From assembly GCA_014338405.1 (NCBI GenBank), contig JTDE01021451.1, positions 1-64,000 of the forward strand: 64,000 bases of DNA, read 5' to 3'. A model generated the notes under the pieces. The model saw only the letters and a list, made by a program, of their open reading frames with translations. It was not told the DNA's origin and searched no databases. Below are positions 1-12,689 of the stretch, piece after piece; position 1 is the first letter of the stretch, and every line of letters starts with the position of its first letter. Both the position numbers and the translations under genes were made by a program. The stretch is from Paragonimus skrjabini miyazakii. Taxonomy: Eukaryota > Platyhelminthes > Trematoda > Plagiorchiida > Troglotrematidae.

Positions 1-17
1 TAAGTAACCAAACCAAC

Positions 18-20
<3 letters not shown>

Positions 21-61
<41 letters not shown>
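21..61. repeat. (AT)n microsatellite
   Basis: Pure alternating AT dinucleotide run of about 40 bases. It lies about 120 bases beyond the 3' end of the minus-strand Penelope-like copy. Such elements often end near or insert at AT-rich microsatellites, so it may be part of the insertion context. That link is inference. Confidence 0.95.
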
Positions 62-65
<4 letters not shown>

Positions 66-181
66 TATTTCAAAAGAGGGGACACATACTGAGTAGTGAA
101 CGATTTATTGTGACGTTTCAAATCCAAACTTGGAACCGTTATCAAACAAATAAATGTGTTGGAATGAGATTGTTCTGCCAT

Positions 182-1018
182 TCACCGTGTTCGCTTGTCG
201 GTCTGTCTTCGCTCGTTTTTCGTTTCACAGTCAACGATGCTGATGTAGTGGCTGTCTATATCTACGTGTCGACTGAACGAATTACGCGAATAGAGAGCCT
301 CCAGTACAAGCCGTTCCCCTTTCATCTTTGCCCGTGCGACCACTTTCGCATGATCTATGTTGACCTCGTGGCTTGTGTCCTTGCAGTGGTGCCACAGTCG
401 TGATCTAGGGTCGGCTCGTCGCATCGCTAGTTTGTGTTCGTGCACGCGTGTGCGAAACTGTTTGTCTGTCTCTCCCACATACTGTTGGTCACACCCCAGA
501 CATGAAATCGCGTAGACCAGACCAGACTGTTAGTGTGGTTCCGCACGATCTTTAGCCTTCATCAAAACTGAACGGAGTGTTGAGTTTGGCTCCTGTGATA
601 TTTGGATGCCCAGTGGTTGCAGCATCCTTTGTGCCGCCTCAGATGTACCGTGAACATATGGCACTGTCATTCGCGTTTTGGGTTCTGTATGTTCAGTTCT
701 TGTGAAACCTCCGATAGATGCCTCTATGAAGCTATTGCGGTATCCTTTTGAAGTGAATAGTTTGAACAAGTGCTTTCGTTCTTTTCTTCTGAGTTCGGTT
801 GAGTTACAGTGCGTGTCTGCACGTCGAAATAAAGTTTGTACGCAGCTTTTAAGTTGACAGGCTGGATGATTGCTATCGAACCTGAGAATGACGTCAGTTG
901 TTGTCGGTTTTACGATAGACAGTAGTTTTAAGTTAGCCATCAGATCCTCTTAGGACCGATACATCGAGAAACGTCAAGCGTGAATTTTCTTCCTCTTTGC
1001 GTGTGAAGGTTATCCCAC
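182..1018 (-). mobile_element. Penelope-like retroelement, 5'-truncated (RT C-terminus plus GIY-YIG endonuclease)
   Basis: Read on the minus strand, the segment from about 1018 down gives the end of the reverse transcriptase (FLDVSVLRGSDG, then TVYRK after a frameshift near 935). Next come a thumb/linker region (910-530; PYVHGTSEAAQRMLQPLGI) and a GIY-YIG endonuclease (about 520-180). The endonuclease has VYAISC, QYVGET, FRTRVHEHK and the downstream glutamate context RLVLEALYS. This order is diagnostic of Penelope-like elements, which use the GIY-YIG nuclease to nick target DNA. The RT catalytic motif is absent, because the 5' part is missing at the junction near 1020. Frameshifts near 935 and 510-530 make it a dead copy. 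Its family differs from the plus-strand copy next to it. Confidence 0.85.
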
Positions 1019-1021
1019 CTA

Positions 1022-1040
1022 TCATATATATATATATGAT
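1022..1040. repeat. AT-rich palindrome at the junction of two Penelope copies
   Basis: A short (AT)n palindrome flanked by ATC/GAT sits exactly where the minus-strand and plus-strand Penelope-like copies meet head to head. It may be the target microsatellite or a product of the joining event. Confidence 0.6.
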
Positions 1041-2093
1041 GGTGTAGCCATGGGTAGCCCACTGGGCCCCATATTGGCGATTGTATTTTTGGGAATGCTT
1101 GAAAGGCAATTTCAAGAAAAAATTTCGGGGGTCCTGTTTTACAAACGTTACGTGGACGACATTTTGGTCTTTACTGATGAATGTGCTTTTACTTCATTTT
1201 ATAACTATTTGAACTCCCTCCACCCAAACCTCTCTGTATCTTATGAGGTGGAAGTTAACAACTGATTGCCACTCTTAGACATTCTTATAACCAGACGTCA
1301 AGATGGTACATTACAACGATCTGTTTATCGCAAGCCAACTTGGAGTGGACAATATTTGCAGTTCTCCAGCTTCGCGCCAATTGCTTATAAACGAGGGCTA
1401 GTGAAAACGTTATTTCACAGAGCCAGAATGATTTGCACCGCAGATTGATCGGAGAAAGAAGAGTTTATAAGGGAAACGCTGGTGGATAACGGCTACCCTG
1501 AAACGTTTGTGGATATCCACAGTAAGAAGAAGGAGCCAAAAGTGGTAAGCTGCAGTGCGCAGAAAAAGAGCATATTTCTGCAAATTCAATTCAAAGGTGA
1601 CCACTTGACTAACAACATTAGTCACAAATTGATATCGGCGTTGCAACGCACCTACCCAGCGGCCTAACTACGCATCCTGCTAAGCACTAGGGGCTTGGCT
1701 CTTCACAGCGGCGATACACAATCAACCGATCAGTCTGTCTCCCACGTAATCTACCAGTCCAATTGCAGTTGCAATGACGTCTACATAGGCAGGACAGATA
1801 GGCGTTTGCATCAAAATATGGCTGAGCACATTCCTACGTGGTTATCGACGGCAATCTCAAAAAACGACCTATTGACGGTAACAAGCTCGAAGGCCCCAGC
1901 TTCATCGATCGCCAAACACATTTTAGCAACCGGTCACCTAGTTGACCCTGTTAAGTCGTTCAAGATATTGTTACATAATCGCAACCCGAAACTGTTAGCG
2001 ATTAGCGAGGCAATGCTCATCAAACAACATCGGCTAGTTTTGTGTGCGCAGAAGGCGCTGACGCAATCAATCTCCTTGCCGTGGAATTGATTG
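1041..2093 (+). mobile_element. Penelope-like retroelement, 5'-truncated, with YVDD and complete GIY-YIG domain
   Basis: The copy starts abruptly at the RT motif DGVAMGSPLGPILA, followed by YKRYVDDILVF with the catalytic YVDD at 1149-1160. LPLLDILITRRQDG and VYRKPTWSGQY follow, then the thumb, then GIY-YIG (about 1740-2090). The last has HVIYQSNCSC, DVYIGRTDRRLHQNMAEH, the spacer and the catalytic-glutamate segment LAISEAMLIKQHRLV, ending in a stop at 2088-2090. RT motifs before DGVAMG are missing, so the element is 5'-truncated. Premature stops at 1263-1265, 1446-1448 and 1665-1667 and a frameshift show it is inactive. It is the best preserved Penelope-type endonuclease in the window. The family assignment rests on the RT plus GIY-YIG order, which no other retroelement class has. 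Confidence 0.9.
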
Positions 2094-5000
2094 AACTATT
2101 AGAACGTGAAAGGTCAGAACTATGTGGTTGGTTCGTTCAATAGTTGTTGCTATACGCAGTTTGTATAAAAATTGCTAGTTTTACGTTGGCGACTGATGAG
2201 AGTAAATCGAAATGTTAACATCTCGCGATATGTCTTCTCTCTGTTTTTGTTAAATGGATTGAGGGAACTCAATGTTTTAAATCTATCTGCTGTCCGAGAA
2301 TAGTGTGTTTTTGCACACGTTGTGTACATAAATCTTTCTATTGCATTCAATGAAGAGGTCCGTTCATCACTGTGCAAGAAGTAAGTATGGTAAAAAAATG
2401 TTTACTGTTTCTACAGCCCGCCGACTACATTAGCAATTGCCACTTTAAGAACCGATGGTGTACTTTCCGACTAACAGTGTCCCACGGGATTACATACTAG
2501 AGGCACTGTTGTTAACGGTAACCATGTTTGAAATTCTACACACTGTAAGCTAACCTCTTCTGTTTTATGTTGACGATGAGAAAATTTAAGTCATTGTGGA
2601 CTGCATAACTGACAGCGATAAACTTCAGATAGAGATTTACATTCTCTACCGCTACGCCTTAAACAACAAGCTACCTTAACAAGTCTAAGAAAATGCGTTT
2701 TCGGAACTCCTGTCTTATAGGATGCTTTCTCACAAAATGTTGAGTGCTACTGCCGATAAACGGGAACCAGGAATAATCGTTCCAGAAAAAGTTGGTCTGT
2801 CTCCCAACTGAGTCTTACTGGGCAAGTGGAGTAAGTTGGTATTAAATTTTCCACTCTGAAAGCTTTCAGATAAATTCCTACTCGCCCTCAGCTTCAGCTG
2901 AATACTGAGACCCGGAGCCCAGTTCTCATCAAAGTGGTCGCAGGTAATGAGAATTTACAATGAAAATTCACAAACCTGGTCACAACATCCCAGGTTATAT
3001 CACATCTGCACAGGTTGTTAGTGCTAAGATGGTTCTCCATGTACCAAACTCGCATTAAAGATACTCTACTTGAAGTATATGGGACACTCCATCAATCATA
3101 CTGCTCATTGTAAAACCCTGTCTCGCCTGATCGAAAGTTCCACCTCGGCAATAACCCATTCAAGCCTCAAAGTTAAATGAGCCGCTCAGTTTGCAACTGT
3201 CACTCACCTGTTATCCAAAGATTTGCCCCAACAAGGTTTCCAGTTGTTACTTTTAATCACAGGCTGCATACATATATTCAGCGAAATTGGCCAACTCTTT
3301 AGCCAGTCTGGCTATCCCGTAGGTCCGTATGTGCTTGCTATATTTTCGAAAGGCTGTGGTCGGCGATCTCCAGCTATCCAGTTTTCCGTTCACTCTTTTA
3401 TTTGGAAAAATCCCGATACGGTCAATTACGGTTAGAAAATCACTCATGCAATTCTGCGGAGACCAGTATGTTTTTGTTCTGTCATCCCCTCTGAACCGTT
3501 CAACGCAAAATCAGGTATGTGCAAACACTGCAAACATTTCACTGTAAGACCTACCTATGAATGTGATCAAAACGACAAAAGCGTAAGACATCCTTGAGAC
3601 AGATTTTGGCCTAGGACTATTCGGCAAACACAAGATGGTTGGAAAAATTTCAAATCTCAGTCATTTCCCACATTGACGGACTGTCAGTTAGAATGTCTTT
3701 AAATCAAACGGAATTATGTTGACCATTTGAAAGTAGATAAATATCTTTCAGTTTCTACATGTACATCACAATTCAGCAATGGTGTTCTGATTTCAAAAAC
3801 ATCCTTGGTGGCTGAACGCACATTCATTTTTAATCTTCAGAAGTAGCTGGTTATAAGGTCTCCTGCGTGTTCACGACACATTTAAGACAAAACCATGAAT
3901 ATAGGATGAGTTTTAATTTCTCTCTATTTCTTCCATTAAAACGATTTCGAAAGATTTTATTCACACTGGCTAACAGGTTGATACAGACAGTCACTTATCT
4001 CAATTAGCCGTGCAAATGACTCAAAGTGTAGCAGAGGAAAAAATTACAAATCAGCCAGACGAAAGTCCAAAAGGGTCAGAAAGTAATCAAAAATGAATAG
4101 GCACGTATATTTGAGGCTGATCAAAAATACGTTAAGCCAGAAAAACTTCTAAAGTAGTCGACGCTTCATTTCTCATTGAGAAGTTTGTCGGAACTGAAAG
4201 TAAAATGTTGTCCATGAAATGTTCTGAACTTATCGCATGTACTAGATTTGGAACAAGTCCAACTAGATGTAAAATCTTCCTTGTCCTTCTTCATTCTTTG
4301 GGAGAGATTGTCCCATAAGTGACCTACAAACACAGATATAGATACCGTTCCTGTAGTTCAGCGGATATCCTGCTTTTTACCGCCTGGTAAAAAACAGAAT
4401 CAACACAAAGCACACTAATCCGGATTCGAGAGGTCACCCGACTATTGACGTGTTAGAACAAACCAGTTGGTGAATAAGGTAGGCTATAAGTTGCCAATTC
4501 TGCGCGATCACTACACTTATCTTGAACAAAATTCTCCAGAAACTAACTCGAGCTCTAATCACCTGGCAGCATAGTTTGTGAAACAGTGAGTCTTCTTGAA
4601 TCATGAGTCTATGGTCTTTTTGTATAGTTCATTAAAGTATAGCGTGTACCATGTCAAGAATGCATGCGTGTTTGTTAATACTATGGAACTAATTGAAATG
4701 TATTATCATAAAATATCCAAGCCTGTTCCCGATTGTGTTCAGTCTAAACCGACAGTGAGTTTAACTGATTCCGTATGTGGGCATCCGGCTTTGTTTGCCA
4801 ACATATTTTTGAAACTATTGTAACGTATACAAAAAAATATAACTGAAACACGTATGTTCACGTGACTGCTGATAATGCTAAAAGACTGAAAACTACCTAC
4901 AGTAAAACACTATAATGGAAAAAGGCCGTTAGATGAAATCTCATTTGAAACGTTCTCGTTCTTGAATACAGCGAAGTTTGACAATGGTCTAGCAGGAAAA

Positions 5001-8000
5001 ACTTCATAAATGTTAGTCTCCAGTGAATGTTCTGCTCAGTTAGTGGTAACCGGAGAAAATTTCTGGCAAGCCGTACTTCAGAATATGCCTCCTCATTTAG
5101 ATACAAATGATTAAAAAGCGGAAACTTTAATCAACCTTAGAGCGTTGTATTCCAAAAAGTAAAGAGTTATTTGTTGAAAGTTTTGTGTGAAAATGGTTTC
5201 GATCGATATTTGATTAATCGAACTAGCATAAAACAGCGCTTACATCACATTTGAAGCCTATCATCGTGTTAATCAAAAGACTGACGAAGTGTTAAACGGT
5301 TGAAATTTCACTCGAGATTAACTAAACGGTATTCGCATATGATTACAACTTTCACTCTCAGGAAAGCTTTCCAGTTAGCCACGTCTGAAAAAATTCATTA
5401 AAATCGAGTTTTGCTTTTGTTGGAGCTCACTAGTAGTTTCCATTTGTGAGATTTTTTTACTCGGGTCACATTTTTGCGTGGCAAATTGTTGGCCACTACG
5501 CCGTTGCCTACCATACTAGATATACCTGAACGTCTAACCAAAAGCAAATGTTCAATGATGTGGTAGATGACACGGTTGCCCCGTGTGAACGTATACCACA
5601 GAATAAGTCAACGTCCAGGTAAGGATACACAATACTTATTGACTTTGACAAGGGCAAAGCCTCAGCCCAGTACGTATTTTTCGAAAGAGTCGAGCAGAAA
5701 AGTTATCTGAATGCATAAGTTACGTGCAACTTTGAATAATATTCAACTTATAGGCTGACAACTCGTAATACTGGCTTGATATAATCTTTATCTGAGAAAC
5801 TACATCAGTCAACTCTGATACATGTTTTCTTCTTTGGGTTACTTACACACAACTAACACACTTGTAGCAATGAAAGCTGTAGTCACTTCTCCATACTGTA
5901 TGATTTTACTGTTGAAGTGGTCAACTAAATCACTTCATCGCTTATATGCAAAGCTTCCGATTACATCTGCTTGTAAGCAGTAGGATAACATATGCATATT
6001 TTTTGCACTAATCAAAAATACGTCGTTTTGGAGCTGGGAAGTATGCTAACGTTATATAAAATACTCGACGTCGAACACCAGTTGCAAACTTCTACCATCC
6101 AATATTGTTGAAATAAACCTGCATCACGTTTTTTTTGAATGTTGGAAATCACCAGTTCCTGCATGCCATGATAATCGTCCCCCACAGTGGTTCGTGATAA
6201 CCTTAGACGTCGAAAATAATGCCTCAGTTCCCCAGTTTAAAATGTTCTTAGATCTTACCTGACAACGTCCGTAATAAATAATTCCCATCTGAAGGTCATT
6301 CACGCTACTTTAGTTTCATTGTGTTAATTATTGCAAGTAAACCTTTTCGGGATAAGCCGGTCATTCAAAAGGATTTGGAAAATTACCGCAAATGATTATC
6401 TTCTTTCAATTGTACATGTAAATTATACTTTGTAAAAATATCGGGTGACTTCACAGTTGTCAACATGTGATTCCCAACCACATATGACCAGGGTAGTAAG
6501 TGAAGTGTCGCACTGCCGACATTCACATGGATATTAGGTTGTTTACATAGATGGCTCATTACAAGTGACTTACAAACTACGAACAAGTTGACCGTACTGT
6601 TTACTGTTACCATTCCAATTTCAGTTTAAGAGTTCACTCCAACTAAGTAAACCAACCACAGGTCTAGGTATAGTAAGGCCAAGCGTGATCAGTCATCGTA
6701 AGAATCTAAGACTGATAGGGAAGATCACGTTTTCCGAGATACAACCACGATTATAAACTTACTGGCTCTTTCATGGAGAAGACATGTAAACAAATGAACA
6801 TATGCGACGGATATAAGCACCAGGACCGGTTACTGATCGTCGAATGGAATATAACAGCAAGAATGTGCCTCTCTGTTCAAAGGTATAGTAATGATTTTTC
6901 GTTTCTGAACCCGTTGAAAAGTATGATGAATGAACCACGGTTGACCACCACGTGTCAATAAATGTAAACTATTGATGTTAGTTACAAATTCGCTGGTCAT
7001 GACGCCCGCGACTTTTGAACTCAGACACTATTATTTTGAAAGAAACTCCGTTTTAATTAATTCGATATAGTCCGGACGTGATTCTGCATTGTATCCGAAA
7101 CATGGCCAGGGAATGTAGGTTCCTTTATCCCGAGTGTTTTGAAATACATTTTCCATTTTTATGTAGTTGCAATAACTCACCATGTTCCCTGTCCAGTATA
7201 ATCATGTGAATATTTGCCAAATTTGGTGAACTTTATATGTACTCGCTGGTACACTCACCACGTAATAAATTTATTTTTTTTTGTTTACAAAACAAACTCT
7301 AAGTCCCCTTCTTTTGAAACCCTAGGAACGTACTATGAAATCCCATCCTGGTAGATATCAGGGGCAATTTTTGACGTGGATTTATGTTATGTCTGTTTTT
7401 AGTGAACTTGTCAAGATGATTTAACCAATGCTTCTTTCTATACTACTCTAAGGTCACTCTTTCCTTTACATAGGTTTACTACTACACGACATGATGAATT
7501 TTGCTATATTGGTATATATTTGTTAAGAATTAGCACGCGTAGTGTAAAACCTATTGTCTATTTTCTCTCTATCATACTTAAGGGTGGTCTTGTAACACCA
7601 TTCTACACTATGAAATAGATCATCCATAAATGATCGTGGCTGAATAGTCAGTTGACATTTGTCATAAGTGACTGGTTTAGAGCAGAATGTTTAAATGCAC
7701 ATAAAGTTTCACAAATTTATGTCTAATTGCCAAGACTTTAACTAGGTGATTCTTGCGCAGCTGGTTCATTCTGTTACTTGATCACTGATGATTTGTTTGC
7801 TACAGTGTGAAAATCACTCATAGCTGCTTGTGGTTTTTACATCCATTTAGATTATTCAAACAACATCCTTCAAAAGAAAGCGTCTCTATAGTATTGATTA
7901 TTGACTGATCGACTTCATGCATGTCTGTGTTCATTTAACTGTGTGTGATAGTTTGAGAACATAGGTAAATATTATAGCATTAAAATTCGAATTTGTCAAC

Positions 8001-9480
8001 AATTCGTTCCACTTTAAATGATACACCTAAATAGTTTTAGCGGACACTCTAGTGGGCTTTTGAAAAATACAACTGATAGAATAGTTTAAAATTTCAACTG
8101 AAATCGAACAAGTGACTTAAAACATTTGCCTTTACACAAAACAGGCTGAGCTGCAATTAGTCGGGTTTCGCCATTCGTACTATCGGTGTACTACAGCTTA
8201 CTTTAAATAAGAGAAGGTAGTCAAATAACTATCAAGTGTACCCCCACCTCCTAATTTATATGAAAACGTTAAGCGGCTTCCTCCAGTGCAGCAAGAGTTT
8301 GTTTGTTCACCACTGGGCCAATCCCGTTGAAATCATCGTCAAAATGGACAGTTGAACAAACAGCACCAACACGGTTACTGTGATGAAACTGGGACACCGT
8401 AAACGATCATCATGACCGTTAGACAATAGAACGAAAAGGCAAGTCTATTTTTATGGCTCACAAAAGTTCGGCCACACATGAAAAATGGACTGACGTATGC
8501 AAATATGCAGAACACTACGTTCGAACCACAAAGAGTTCCCGAAAGCTCCTTCTGGTAGAAAATGTTTAGTCATCAACTTCTTATAAAATATCAAGCGGAG
8601 AAAAGAAACTGTTTTTCTATTTTCAACTTCTCACAAATCAAATCAATCATATGATAAGAAAAATCTAACGGTTTTACTCCGTTAATAAAATAACTGTGTG
8701 GTCCACCGTGTTACCAACATGTCGCAGAAATACGACAGCCGACGCTTATCTCGGTGGTGGCTGATGGTCGTTTGGTGAGACTTACTTGAAGTAACAGTTC
8801 GGGGTACGCATACTTATAAAGAGACAATGGATTTTGATGCCAACCGGAAGGATTTTATACTTGACTCGGTGAAAGGATAGAGCAAATGCTACAGGAAATC
8901 CAACATTTTACGCTTCACCACGTCCATCTACAACGGGATGAGGACAAGGACATCAAACACCCCGTTTTTAAACTAAAACCAACGTTCACTGATATACCTG
9001 TAAACAGCATTCTGTCGGACTTGGGACTAGCGGTCATTTACGAAAACAGATGTGTAGTGTACGTAGTACATCAGTATTCATGCAGTATAACTAACTACGC
9101 TGAACCCCGTCTTCTTTTCACTGGTCTTATAATTATCGTGAACCTACGGAAGTTGAGTAACGATGCTCATGTCAAGTTCCCTGATGAATGGATTTTTATG
9201 AGGAAGTAATTTCCGCTTAATCTGTTACTTATTTTAATTAGTAAACTATGCGTCGCCACAGGATAATTCAAAAGCTTGGTTCCTGTTTTTCCAATGCAAA
9301 AATATTGAAAACCGTCCTGTCAATTATTTGTTGCAAACGGAAAGCTGTAGATTCTCTAAGTTGAGCTCAATACTGTTCATTTTTAGGTTTCATTACTCGT
9401 TTACAAATTCTATGTTTATTGGTGGTTTCATATCATCAAAAAATGGTTGTAGACCGATTCACGGACGGTTAAGTGGTTGA
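2094..9480. other. no recognisable gene
   Basis: Seven kilobases of AT-rich sequence with short, scattered open frames only. The longest (8886-9209, plus, no ATG-supported family; and 4596-4823, plus) have no motif I recognise. I saw no RNA gene, tandem repeat or transposase motif. It is most likely intronic or intergenic, with repeats too old to recognise by eye. Confidence 0.5.
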
Positions 9481-9499
9481 CATCCAGTCAGCGATAAGA

Positions 9500-11615
9500 G
9501 AAGCGCCTATAGGTAACACGGGTCATATATGACATTGTTAGTGACTCCAGGAGTAGATAACTCTCAGTTATTTTTATGTCAATTGGTTGTGTGGACAACG
9601 GAGACCATCCCACCGTGCCGGGGTCACTCGATATTAGTTCCCATATTCAAGAAAGGATTCATGAGCTCTTGCGAAAATCATGTAGGAATCAACTTCTCCC
9701 CAGTCATTACCAGGGTTCTGGCATCCAATATACTTCGTCGACTCAGTGCAGCCCGATAAGCAAACGTTAGGGAAGAATGGGCATGGTTTCTCCCTGGGCG
9801 GATGTAAATTGATCAAATTCTTACTCCCCACCAAATTCTGGAGCCGCGTCATGTACACCGCCGGCCAACACTCGCCGTATTCCTCGACTATGAAGGTGTG
9901 TTCGACTCGGTGGATTGATCTACACTTTCAGAGTCGCTTAAACGTAGGAGTGTATTGGCCAAGTATGTGGACATACTGTTGGCTCTTTATTCTCATACTT
10001 CAGCTCAAGTTAGAGTTTACGGTGAACTATCTTACAGTTGCAGTACCATGGGCGGCATACGTCAAGGCTGTCCACTTTCACCCTTTTTGTTCAATTTTAT
10101 CATAGACAAATTTGTGGAGGATTGTCTCCGACACTCACAAGAATTCGGCGTGGACCACCTACCTGGTGAAAACTGACTGATCTCGATTATGCTGATGACA
10201 AGATGCTGTTGGTTGACAACTTTCTTTCAGTACAAACAACGCCAGACACTATTTCGCGTTCTGCTAAATACTTTCGAATGAGTTTTGTAGCCTCAAAGTA
10301 CAAAATACTTCTGCAAGGCTGTTGTGATTATGTAGATTTATTGTTAGATGTTGAAGTCATAGGAGTTTTTGACCAAGTTGCGTACTTGAGAAACTGCATT
10401 AACGGCGGTGGCGTTGCAGGGAATGAAACAGAAGCGCGTATCTCTAACGCTAGGTCGGTGTTCGCCAATCTAGAACACAGGTGGTGACAGAGAGGTATCT
10501 CTCTGATGCCTAAAGTTCGCGCATGTAAGGCGATGGTGGGGGTTGTGTTACTTCACGGCAGTGAAACCTGGCCGCTCAGGTTAGAGGACGTGTACCAACT
10601 TCAGGCATTTGACCACCTATGTCTGCGTTCGATCGCTCGTATCGGGTGACTTCAGCGAGTAAACAACGGGGAGGTTTGGAAGCGGGTGTTTAGCACTGAT
10701 TGCCAAACGAGTTCTTTTATTCAGTCATTACGTTTGCGAAGAATTCGATGGTTAGGTCATGTACTAAGGATGTCAGCTAGTTATTTGTTACACCGAGCAC
10801 TCTTTGTCGACGTTGCGGCCGACTGGCGGAAGGTGCGAGGTGGACAGATGATGACCTAGCGTAGACAAATGAAATCGTTCACGAATGGGTTGGTCACTGT
10901 AGATCGAGTTCATCTTACGGTCAGATTTGATGGCTAGAGACGTCATATTGTAGCGAAAAGGCGTTCAATAAGGCATAATCTTCATTGTCCAACTCGTTAT
11001 TTACCATGCCACGCACGCGCTCGCGTTTACGAGTCAAAATTCCAGTCCACAACACTCCCAGGTTTCCTCTCACACGTCGTGTGCATTTCTGCCAGATTTA
11101 TGTGTGTGATAAGCGCCTTCTATCGGGGGGTCTTCCATCTGCTATTCCTCATCCGTTGGTCCGATTTCGTTGAGCGATGGCTCGTCCTGTCACTCGTGTT
11201 GTCCGCCATTTATCCACTATGGGGTTTGACTGTATTCCCCGACCGTGTCGAAATATTTCTCCGGGTATTGGAATAATCGCGCCTCCGGTCTGACGATCCA
11301 TCACAATATGAGATGGCAGCTAACCGAGCTCAGTGACGTGAATGTTGTCATTGTTTGCCCGAGTTATCTGTGAAGTGAGTGCACTTAATTACGCGGAGCA
11401 GTGAACTTTGTGAGGAAACTGTTTTGCACATTGATGCCGAACGTTTGAATATAGACGAAACTATTTCTAGTAATTAGGTCCGTCCCCCTCTTTTTTTTTC
11501 CTTCCTCTTTCTGTACAGGGTTTGCTTTTTCTTCTTCTTGTGGTGTGGTAGTTAAGCATCAGGGGTAACTACTGGTGTATGGCTGTCTGTGATGATGAGG
11601 ACGATGATGATGTCA
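9500..11615 (+). mobile_element. RTE-type (SR2-like) LINE, 5'-truncated and decayed, with 3' tail
   Basis: The remains begin in the RT domain: ILVPIFKKG (9630-9660), NHVGINFSPVITRVLASNILRRL, then AVFLDYEGVFDSVD. VRVYGELS and GIRQGCPLSPFLFNFIIDKFVED follow, and after a frameshift at about 10174 the catalytic YADD (10188-10199). The C-terminal domain can be followed to about 10930 in shifting frames (NLEHRW, LLHGSETWPLR, LRRIRWLGHVLRMSAS). The 3' end carries a block ending in irregular GAT/GAC triplets (11595-11615) that matches the tail at about 60034. RTE LINEs encode an apurinic-type endonuclease plus RT. Here the endonuclease half is missing. Several frameshifts and stops make it dead. Confidence 0.85.
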
Positions 11616-12689
11616 GTTGGCATTACAAGCTTGGGCTACAATGTTCTCTACCAGTTTACACCGTAAACATGAAACGTGCGGGAAAAAAGCGTAAACGGTC
11701 AACCACTGAGGTTGTCTTCAACGTACGACCAGAGTGACCTGATCGATTCATCGTATTTTCATGAAAAGATATCACATAAAAGTAAACTAATGATATCACG
11801 GCCGCAATCGGAGGCGAGTATATGTGAACGTGCTTCCTGACCTTTTTGCAAACACGGCGTGTTGGTCAGAATTGTGCGCTGTTTTGATCCAGGAGGATTG
11901 GATTACAAGGACTTCGGTTCTTCAAGTATCACTTATGTCAAATAGCCCAAAAGTAAGTAATCAGACAGAAAATGATTAGGCTGTACTGATTGCGCGCAGC
12001 AGTAATCGGACTGAAAAGCTAATATCTTATTTACTACACCCTTAGACTGGGTTAGCCCCTTACTACCAAGGTAGTCAGAATTAAGAATAATTGGCCCTTT
12101 GTATGGTCCCTCAAGTAAATTCCATATCCACTTGACGGGGAAATCAGGCCTTTAAGTCAGAGCATCTGAGTGAGTTCCACCAAGAAAGCCCTCTATTCTT
12201 TTGCCCGTAATCAGAATAGTGAGTCAGGGACTGAAGCCGAGTTTCCTCATGTCAGTGTGGCACATGCCCATGAATGCAAGAAACTGTCCGTCAGCCCATA
12301 GAATATGCGTACTTTTTTGGATGGATGCAGCAGTGGACGGATAGAACTGAGCAGCCAAGGCATCGTTGTCATGACCTTGAGTAAGACAAGGTTTGCAGAC
12401 CAAGATAAGCCCTGAAAAATAAACGCTGGGCATATCTTCTGCTTTACAGACTAACCGGCAGAAAACTTCCCGAAAGCATCGCCGATGCATCAATTCTTTG
12501 GTGATAGGAAAATTGCAAAGCATCAGCTCTTGAATCATTTTCATACTCTTGAGACTCGATCAAGGTAAGTCAACCATATTTATTACTGTTTCTGGTTTAA
12601 CTGTATGTCACGCCGATAATTCAAAGGGCCAGTTCTATAACTAGCTTTCCGTCCTAATCAGCTCGGTGCCGGTGAATGACTGGTTTTTA
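11616..12689. other. no recognisable gene
   Basis: No assigned feature. A minus-strand open frame of 106 codons (12224-12544) is cysteine-rich (FCRLVCKAED, ILVCKPCLTQ) but has no arrangement I recognise. It may be chance or an old element. Confidence 0.4.
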
